Shown here one piece after another: positions 57,001-64,000 of a DNA stretch of 64,000 bases. The position numbers were made by a program, and so were the translations under genes. The notes beneath the pieces were generated by a model that searched no databases, was not told the DNA's origin, and saw only the letters and a list, made by a program, of their open reading frames with translations. The stretch's first letter is position 1, and each line of letters starts with the position of its first letter. The stretch comes from Symsagittifera roscoffensis (taxonomy: Eukaryota; Xenacoelomorpha; Acoela; Convolutidae), in contig NW_026971488.1 in assembly GCF_963678635.1 (NCBI RefSeq), positions 28,878 through 92,877 of the forward strand, written 5' to 3'.

Positions 57001-60000
57001 GCAATAATGCGTGGAAGTATTCTTTATTCTTGTACTTGATAGTAAACTTGACGTTGACAACATAATTGGCTCTACCTTAAAATGTTTCGATATATTAGTA
57101 CAACCCTGAATGTGTAAATGCCCAGTTTGAATGAAATTTACCCCCAAGTTAAATCTGTCATTTATGAAAATTGAAGTGAGCATTTGTAAGGAACATCTTT
57201 GTTTCCAATTTCCAAAACAAAAAATTACAAGAGCCTCTTAAGTTGATGGGTTAATTGATTTAGTATCATACAATTTTTCTCACATTTCTACTCAAAAAAT
57301 CTCAAAAATTCAGGAAAAGTTAGATTCCTTGAAAAGTGATCATCTTGAGGACCGTTAGAGTGAACTATCTCAATTCGAGAGCCGTTAACGGGGGCAGGTT
57401 GTGAATGAGCTAAACAAGTGTGAACAGAGTGTGAAAAAGTGGGAAAAGTTGTGGAAAAAAAGTTGGATATGAGGAAAAACGTGAAATCAATCAGTGCGAA
57501 GAAAAGTGCAATTCAAAACCAGGTAGACAGAAAGATATCTGGCTAATCAGTATTCAGTTGGCATACAAAGGATAAATAATTCAGATCGGCACAATTTGGA
57601 TAACATCTGCCCGTTCAATCGACGATAAACAATCGACCAATCACAATCGAGATAAGCTCCTAAGAGCCCGCAGAATCAGCCAATCGGAACGCTTCGTTAT
57701 CTTTCTTTCCTACTTGCTTCCCCAAATTCAATACCTCAATTCAATCAAAACAAATGAAATCAAATCAAATCAAAAACAGTTTCCACTTTTTGATTCAATA
57801 AATAACTGATCGGAGGATAAAAACTCTTGAACAATATCAAACTTTTCGGATCTAATCACGAGCGATAACTTCGAGATATTCGAGATCCCTTTTATTTCAA
57901 CCACCTAAACTCGCAGTGCTGCAATAAAACAGTTCTAGTGAGGTTTTTTATCAGCTTTGTTTAAATACTTTCTAAATTTGTTCCGCTATATCGAATATTT
58001 CAGGGTAATTTTTATCTACAACCCAGAATATTTCGTAGCTCTATCTTGTTTGCCCGTAGTTGGGAGCAACCATTTAATTGTGTCTCACCTACCAATATAA
58101 TCAGAATTTGTTATCAAACTTTCCACCCGGAACTGAACGTCTTTCAGCCGATAATCTTCGAACCACCAGAAAAATTATCTCCGAAAAACTCCAGACGCAA
58201 AGTTGGATTAGAATCCTTCTTCGAAAAAGAGTGGAAAATCTGCACATTAACTGATTACTATCTAAATAGAAAACCTAAAATAATTTCAACGCGCTCAGAA
58301 TTGCCCGGCAAATTGATAAAACTTTGAGATACAAAAAAAAATAGATCGAAACTAATTTAAAACTGACCAGCCTGAATTGTAATTATCAGTTTTGAGATAA
58401 TGAGTAGTGCATCGTCATCAGTTATTAACCAAGTTTATCAACACCATCATAATAACCCCTCGAACCTTCCAAACCCTTCAATGTCCAACGCCTGTTCGCC
58501 ATTATCTTCCTTCAGTGCAACTGGATCGATACCTCATCCCACTTTAACAGTCGCGAATTCCACCCCGACAATTTCATCACTCGCCCCCTCCGAAATACAC
58601 GCAGCCAGTGTTCTCAACCGAATTGGACTCCCCCAAAACTCAGATCATCCACAACTTTCGTCACAACTTCACTCGTCGCAACAATTAAACACCCAGAATC
58701 TATTTTTTAACCAAACACATCAGATTAAAAACGAAAACGAACAGAATCCGAATTCGCAACTCGGCGGAATTAACACGACAAACAACAATGGACTTTCGAA
58801 TTCGCCACCGAATCACGCTTCGTTGCTTTCAGCAGCGGGGCTTCTATACCCGACAACATCAAACGCTTCGGCTGGATCCGAACAACAGAAAATATCCCCG
58901 ATTGCATCTTCGGAAACGTTCTCGGCAACCCCGAACCCCGCTGCTTTTTTCGACTACTCAAGTTATGCAGCAGCAGCTCAAGTCGCGGCAGCTCAAGCTT
59001 CGTGCCAAATGGGAATAGGGGGCGCAAATAATTCTCTTAATTCGAACCAGGCACTTCATGCTAATAGTCAGCAATATGCAACCGGGGCTTCAGAAATGGA
59101 TTTCTGGAAGTTGCAATTTTTCACACGTGAGTTTGAAGAAACGGGAATGAAAATGAAATTTAAAAAAAAACCGAAAAATTTTCAAGTCTCAAGAAAATTG
59201 AAGGTTCACTCTAACGGTCTTAAAAATGATCAAAATTTAAAATCATTAAACGCTTAAGAAAATATTTAATCAAAATAAATTTTCAAAATACTTTATTGGC
59301 ATATAATAAATGTTCGTGGTTATTTATATGGGCAAGAAATTCATCGTTAGTTCTTATATTCAAATCTATCGTCCTCTCAACTTTCAAGAATCTTACAATT
59401 TTTTGATATTTTCTCTCTCTCACTCTTTCTTTGGTCATTTTCTTTCGAGATCATACATTTGCTTTCTGTTTTTTATGCTCAAGTTTATTTAACCAATTAT
59501 GCCAATCAAGAAATCTAATGAACCATTATCCCATTTCAACGGTCATGACAAAATATCCCCACCCCATTCATACATGCTCATTCGCCCAACTAGTTAATTT
59601 CATGCCCCTGCCCCGCCGTTGATCCATACTATTCAACCTGTGCTTATTTAACCCAACATTTCTGTCAAAGTTTTTGAGCAAAATGCTCATTTTGAGTAAT
59701 TAGAGGTAATTTATACCCACTCATGCATGTTTTCAGCTCAAGAGCCATGTAACATTTTTCGACTTAGCTCTCAATAGATTTCATCCAGACTTGCTCAATC
59801 GTCTTTTTTTTAAATTCACTTTGGTTCAATCATTTTCAAAATTCATTATTTTCAAAAACTCAAAGGCTACAAATTAGTTTCAAAATATTTTTTAAAATTC
59901 TAGTTATTTTGCCAATCAAACATTTTTTTTTTTCAAATTAAAAACAGCGCGAATCAGATTTTTTTCAAAAAATATATATATTTGCTAACAAAATGAACAT

Positions 60001-62925
60001 CATTGATAACAAAACCTTATTTCATATTTTTTTAAAAATTTGTCGTATTTCAAAAAAATTTTGTGATAACAAAAGGCCAATTTTTAAAATTAAAGTCGGA
60101 TTATTCATTGAGTTAATGTAACGGAGTTAATAAAATGTAAATTAATTCTATTTGTATTTATTCCCTTTTCTATTTTCCTCTGCAGGTGACAAAGAGTGTG
60201 TGCAGTGTGGCAATGTGATCACAAACATCTTCAGAAGGGACGACACTGGGCACTACCTCTGCCACACATGTGCCACCTACTCCTCCCCCAAAGTGACAGG
60301 TATGCACATGTTTGTTCACTCTCAACTTATTGAACAACTATACAAACACAAAACTTGGAAAACGATAAAAAGGACCAAACTTGAATTTTGTTCTTCTTTC
60401 AATAACTTCAACAACCAATAGTGTTTAATCTTAAAGACTATTTAAAAAAATGAAAAATCCAAAAAATCAAAATATAGACATGTCAAGTTGCTGGAAAATT
60501 ATTACTCGGTTAATGCAAACAAAAGAATTTCCTTCAGAATCAAAAAACGGAAAAACATCGTCAATGAAAAAAAGCATTTTTTCAACATATGCCTTAGGAT
60601 ATAATGCAAAATTAGCAATCGATCAGTTTTGACACATTTTAGTGCCACAGTTGAAGATATACGCTCAATTCGATTTGGATAAGACCTCCTAGATAGTTTA
60701 AAAATATCCGAGATAAAACTGATCTTTCGGGGTGAAAGAGCGCCAATCAGTTCTGGCTACCCAAACAGGGCCGACAATGTTGATTACTGGGATTACCTGA
60801 ATAAGTGGTCTTTCAAAACAAACAATAAGCCCAAACGATTGTTACCTAGTTGGTTTACAATGCGCGTTAATCTGTTAATAATATGGAGCAAAACAAATTT
60901 ATACTTGGGTTTGAAATATCCAGCGGTGCTAATCGGTGTCCCTAAGATCTGATAAGTCCCCTGGCTGAAGTCCCAATAGTCCGGGTAAGTCAGTCGCCCT
61001 GGCTAAAAACTACCTGGCAGCCAAAAAATCCTCTTGGATAAGTGTCCATATTAGCCAGGCACCTCACACGTAAATAAAGACAAAAACCAAAGCAAAGAGA
61101 TTTAACAAAAATATACCCACTTCACTAACTAATGAAGTAGAATTAAGAGAAACTAAATAAATTAATATTAATTTAACATAAAATCTTTGGTATTTTGAAA
61201 ATAACTAACTTATATGCAACTTGTTAGTACTTGATTTTTTTAAGTATTTTATGGAAATTTATGTCAAGTTCATCTTCATTTAGATTACTATCAAGACGTG
61301 GGTAGATTCGGTTTCGGTGGCTCGCATGCAGCCGCGGCGGCCGATTTCTGGTCGGGCACGCAGGGGGGCATGGCTACTCACCCCTACTACCAGGCAGCAG
61401 CCGCCGCCGGATCAGCAGCCGCAGCAGCCAGAGCGGGACTTCCCTACATAGGGGGAAAACAGAGTCTGTCGCCCTTGATGTCCAAGTCACAGCAACGCAA
61501 AATTGTAAGTCGTAGTTATTCACCAAATGTAGATGCAATTCAAGAGGTCTCAGTTTTTTTCAAAAATGGATCTTCAATTTCGGGGGTGTCTTCATGATTT
61601 TTGTAGATTACCTTGACAATTATTCATAGACAAATCTAAAAAAAACTTTTCAAGAGATTTTTCAATAGTTTCACATGCTACGTCAACTTAAGTACTAGTG
61701 GCTTTACTAGACTTGAAAAGTACATTTTGAAAAAAAGTACAATGAAATCAAGGTTTATTTATTTATTTTGGATTCAGAACACGAACCGTCGACATGGTCT
61801 CCGATGTGCCAACTGTGGCACTGACTCGACCACCCTCTGGCGCAGAAACAATGAGGGAGATCCAGTGTGTAATGCCTGTGGTCTGTACTACAAACTGCAT
61901 AGAGTGAACAGACCTCTGGCAATGAAGAAGGATGGCATCCAGACTAGGAAGAGGAAGCCAAAGAGTAGTGCAGGGGCGAATGGGGCTGGCGGTGTGGGCA
62001 AACACAAGGACCACACACAGGCTATGGACTCAAAGCGGGCTATGGTGAGTTAATGAAAAACATTTCAAAGTTAAGCCCGAGAAGACAAAAGTCAGAACTT
62101 TTTTCCCTTAACCTCAGCATAAGCACATAATTTTAATTAACAGTGTTTTGTCCAATTCGCACTTATTTTACTTCAACAAAACTAATAAGGTTCTAATTTA
62201 GACGCATTTTTCCGGTATATTTAAAAATAAGACCATTTAATTATGCTTTTAGCTCTTTTAGATACCGAAAAAAAACATGCATACAAATGAAGAAAATAAT
62301 TATTAAATGCAAGACGATGGTGATGATGAGTACATTCAAGTTCATTCAAGTTTTGTACTTTTTAAAGCTTGAAGTTCTGATTTGTGAGTTTTATTTTATT
62401 TTTCAGAGCAACGCCAGTCATGCCGCTCTTCTCTCGGCAGCCAGCGGGAACCCCTCGGCCGCCCTGATGGGGGGATACTCGGCAGCCGCAGTGGCCGCCG
62501 CCTACCACAACCACCAAGTACCCCAGAACACCCAAAACCCCCACTCTCATCATCACCAACAACTCCAACAAGGAAAAAACCCAATCAACGACCTACAAAA
62601 CAACACAGCCAACTTTCAAAACTTATTCGTCGACCATTCTGCCACGAGAGATATTCTAACCAATCAGAACGCGTCTCAAGACGTCGTGTCGAAGCGATCG
62701 CCCGGAGACTTCGTAGCCAATCAGCATGGAGCAGCCGCCATGGCCGCTTCGGGTTTCGCTAATTTATTCGACCACCCTGCCATAATAGCCCAGCGTGAGA
62801 TGGCCGCCGTAGCCGGTTACGACCCTCACCATCATCATCATCACCATCAGCAAGTGCCAGCATTTGTTCACACGGGTCAAATGAAAATGGACCTAGACTC
62901 TTTGCAGCAAACTGTACATTCTTAA
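50158..62925 (+). CDS. GATA-type zinc-finger transcription factor, alternative N-termini
   Basis: GATA factors bind (A/T)GATA(A/G) and direct cell fate. Shared 3' exons 60186-60299, 61284-61504, 61778-62044 and 62407-62925 are in phase throughout. Upstream, either 50087-51040 (ATG 50158) or 58400-59126 (ATG 58400) can be joined, both ending in phase 1. Predicted lengths are 667 and 615 residues; if 50087-51040 is instead spliced to an acceptor at 58422, about 902. In the 615-residue form the N-finger is C247-C271 (C-x2-C-x17-C-x2-C) and the C-finger C364-C388. The C-finger with [17 protein letters not shown] and [18 protein letters not shown] is canonical, the tail resembling GATA4/5/6. The N-finger is degenerate and an Ala-rich insert separates the fingers. 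I do not assign GATA1/2/3 versus 4/5/6. Confidence 0.93.
51676..51870. repeat. Near-perfect 97-bp inverted repeat
   Basis: Left arm 51676-51772, central base 51773, right arm 51774-51870. The arms are complementary with a single mismatch. Each end carries CACGTG. The left end is preceded by a 20-bp tandem duplication (ATAACATGTTCACGTGGTT at 51652 and 51672). Confidence 0.95.
56684..56807 (+). repeat. 62-bp tandem duplication
   Basis: ATTACTATGAGAATTAACGA starts at 56684 and again at 56746. The two units differ at a few bases. Non-coding, inside the GATA intron. Confidence 0.9.
57533..57953. promoter_or_regulatory. Cluster of GATA-binding motifs upstream of exon B
   Basis: GATAA or TTATC occurs at about 57571, 57599, 57624, 57651 (perfect AGATAAG), 57697 (TTATCTT), 57816, 57864 and 57949, with AGATATCT at 57533. 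A rough base-composition estimate predicts one or two such words in 420 bp. It lies 450-870 bp before the ATG at 58400 and is a candidate promoter or enhancer for auto-regulation. Confidence 0.5.
58046..58327 (+). other. Open frame in the presumed leader of exon B
   Basis: A 93-codon frame with mixed composition ends at 58327, 70 bases before the GATA ATG. No family is recognised. If transcription starts near the GATA-motif cluster this would be an upstream ORF in the 5' UTR; it may be chance. Confidence 0.25.
58400..59126 (+). CDS. GATA gene N-terminal exon B
   Basis: ATG at 58400 preceded by in-frame stops; 242 codons plus one base to the donor CACAC|GTGAGT. Rich in Ser, Asn, Gln and Pro, with HHHNN, a [13 protein letters not shown] segment and an [19 protein letters not shown] stretch that may be an activation or interaction region. 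Joined to 60186 it gives a split Arg codon directly before DKECVQC. An alternative internal acceptor (TCATCAG at 58421) would be in phase with exon A but has a weak pyrimidine tract. Confidence 0.85.
59127..60185. other. GATA intron before the N-finger exon
   Basis: GTGAGT to CTGCAG. AT-rich and poly-T-rich; nothing else seen. Confidence 0.7.
60186..60299 (+). CDS. GATA N-terminal zinc-finger exon
   Basis: The acceptor is CCTCTGCAG and the donor ACAG|GTATGC; 114 bases, phase 1 both ends. Codes ECVQC...[22 protein letters not shown] is the hallmark of GATA N-fingers, but TPLW reads TNIF and NACGLY reads HTCATY, removing the Trp and several DNA-contact positions while keeping the four zinc-binding cysteines. 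Confidence 0.95.
60300..61283. promoter_or_regulatory. GATA intron with GATAAG-rich segment
   Basis: GTATGC to TTTAG. Between about 60675 and 61045 are GGATAAG (two), CTGATAAG, GAGATAAA and AGATAG words, in a less AT-rich stretch than the rest of the intron. Possible intronic enhancer; evidence is motif density only. Confidence 0.3.
61284..61504 (+). CDS. GATA inter-finger alanine-rich exon
   Basis: The acceptor is TCTTCATTTAG and the donor ATT|GTAAGT; phase 1 in, phase 0 out. 74 codons including [27 protein letters not shown] and an end ([13 protein letters not shown]) that aligns with the RPLIKPQRRL-type linker normally following the N-finger at once. GC-rich relative to its surroundings. 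Confidence 0.88.
61778..62044 (+). CDS. GATA C-terminal zinc-finger exon
   Basis: The acceptor is TTTGGATTCAG and the donor ATG|GTGAGT; 89 codons in phase 0. Contains C-x2-C-x17-C-x2-C with [14 protein letters not shown] and [10 protein letters not shown], then the basic tail [16 protein letters not shown] that contacts the minor groove. This is the main DNA-binding unit. Confidence 0.98.
62407..62925 (+). CDS. GATA C-terminal exon
   Basis: The acceptor is TTTTATTTTTCAG; 172 codons and TAA. Ala-, Asn-, Gln- and His-rich, with [30 protein letters not shown] and a polyhistidine run near residue 560 of the 615-residue form. [11 protein letters not shown] echoes HASLLSAAG in exon B. Two CCAATCAG words occur inside the coding sequence. 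Confidence 0.93.
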   Translation, partial: SNASHAALLSAASGNPSAALMGGYSAAAVAAAYHNHQVPQNTQNPHSHHHQQLQQGKNPINDLQNNTANFQNLFVDHSATRDILTNQNASQDVVSKRSPGDFVANQHGAAAMAASGFANLFDHPAIIAQREMAAVAGYDPHHHHHHHQQVPAFVHTGQMKMDLDSLQQTVHS

Positions 62926-62977
62926 TTCGCAATTCCTCATAAATTTGTACTTTTATGCATCATTCCCCTTTTAGTAT

Positions 62978-62983
62978 AATAAA
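62978..62983 (+). terminator. Polyadenylation signal of the GATA gene
   Basis: AATAAA 53 bases after the stop codon. A second AATAAA lies near 63075. Confidence 0.7.
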
Positions 62984-64000
62984 GCAAAACTCAGTCTTAA
63001 CTTAATGTGGGTATCACTTAGCATTTCACGTATTTGGTTAAACTTTTGTATGAATCATTTATCTCCGTTTTTGAAATAAAATTTTCCTTATTTTGATAGT
63101 TTTTCACTGATAATCAGTTTGAGCAAAACGAACGAAATAAAACTTGTTTGTGGATTAAGATAGCCGGAAAGGGTTTGAAATGATTGGAGCCGATTTGATG
63201 AATTCTAAATTTAAAACTAAACCCAAGATATGTTATAAAAAATCTTGGCCCTAAAACAAACAATGTTTAAGGAGAAGTTGCAATCAGATAGTGCATTTAA
63301 TCTGTTTTGCAATTACAGAATCTTTTCAGAGAGAAAATCATTCAAAATCGCGTCAACAAAGCCAAAAATTTGGAGTGATTGAACACAAAGGATAAAACGG
63401 AGTTCCAAAAAAATGCTAGTCATACAGTTCCCATCCTATAATTCATACATGTCATACAACTGAAAAATGCAAAAAACTTTATTATAAGCATTCTCTCGTA
63501 AAAGATCATTTCATGAAAGATAATCTGGGAGACATAAGGAAGACATAAAGAAATTGCCTGCTTATAAAGGAGAAACGTATGACTATCATTTTTTATAACA
63601 GTAAATATTTGAGCTTCTTGTAGTTTTGCAAAAGACAATAAACAATGATTTCACCTGATAAACAAGGCTGCTCGCAAATTCGAGCAAGGCACTGAAATTA
63701 CCGACTACCCTTCAACTGGACTTGAATACTTTTGGTATACAAAATTTCGAAAAAATATAAATTTTGGACTGTCAATATGAAATGAAAAATGCTGAAACTT
63801 AAGTACCTCGTACAGATTAAAAAAGATCATTTTAGCACAATTCAATTTGAAACTGTTGGAGAGCGGTATAACTCGCCACGCATAAATCATTTGGGTAAGT
63901 AATACAACTTAAACGAGAGGTTTCTAACAGCAGTTAAGCTATTGCAAGCACACCCCGCCTCGCCCACCGGATAAATGATTATATCGGGCTTGTCAAGCTG
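62984..64000. other. Downstream of the GATA gene, no supported gene
   Basis: AT-rich. Short minus-strand frames at 63638-63420 and 63890-63705 have no recognisable features. Confidence 0.5.

Larger units (their letters stand above)
51041..57400. other. Long intron between the alternative GATA N-terminal exons
   Basis: No supported gene. It holds the 97-bp inverted repeat, a GC-rich stretch at 54030-54130, a (CT)n tract at 55644-55659 and the 62-bp duplication at 56684. ORFs at 52193-52657 (no ATG), 56255-56503 and 57183-56857 have no recognisable family and are probably chance. Confidence 0.5.

Noticed and set aside
1-64000. CRISPR arrays, operons or prokaryotic signals
   Set aside because: No repeat-spacer pattern and no bacterial gene organisation; introns and metazoan gene families show eukaryotic nuclear DNA.

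Overview
The window reads as AT-rich nuclear DNA from an invertebrate animal. Coding exons are interrupted by spliceosomal introns, there is a metazoan-type two-finger GATA transcription factor, and most of the left half is decayed Ty3/gypsy retrotransposons and other repeats. I see no operons, ribosome binding sites or CRISPR. A tunicate, possibly a large-genome larvacean, would fit the env-bearing gypsy element, the abundant short non-autonomous repeats and one apparent GC-AG intron. That placement is a weak inference; the sequence alone does not fix the phylum.

Layout. About 0.85-17.2 kb: a large, badly decayed Ty3/gypsy element on the minus strand. Its order is gag (17.2-13.3), protease (13.1), RT (12.2-11.5), RNase H (11.4-11.0), integrase (10.2-9.0), then an env-like glycoprotein region (6.2-3.6). 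17.2-23.5 kb: a zinc-finger ORF and a frameshifted PC4-like coding remnant on the minus strand, an orphan ORF on the plus strand, a three-unit CArG-box array between the divergent pair, a 54-bp tandem array carrying CCAAT boxes, and a ~450-bp tandem/inverted repeat that runs into a 200-N assembly gap (23517-23716). 23.7-27.6 kb: repeats. 27666-33666: a 6.0-kb Ty3/gypsy element on the plus strand with two 202-bp LTRs (about 4% diverged), PBS, gag, protease, RT, RNase H, integrase and polypurine tract, all interrupted by stops or frameshifts. 33.7-35.0 kb: MATH-like fragments on the minus strand. 36.1-41.5 kb: a five-exon PH-domain gene on the plus strand whose second intron holds two copies of a MITE and a dispersed repeat. 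42-48.7 kb: repeat-rich intergenic DNA. 48766-48947: a probable terminal exon of an unknown gene. 49.6-63.0 kb: the GATA gene on the plus strand.

The GATA gene is the best-supported functional locus. Two large exons (50087-51040 and 58400-59126) both end in phase 1, so either can join the N-finger exon (60186-60299). This predicts isoforms with different N-termini, or one very long N-terminus. The N-finger keeps its four cysteines but has lost most DNA-contact residues. An alanine-rich exon (61284-61504) widens the spacing between fingers to about 92 residues. The C-finger is canonical. GATA motifs cluster upstream of the second start exon, which suggests auto- or cross-regulation.
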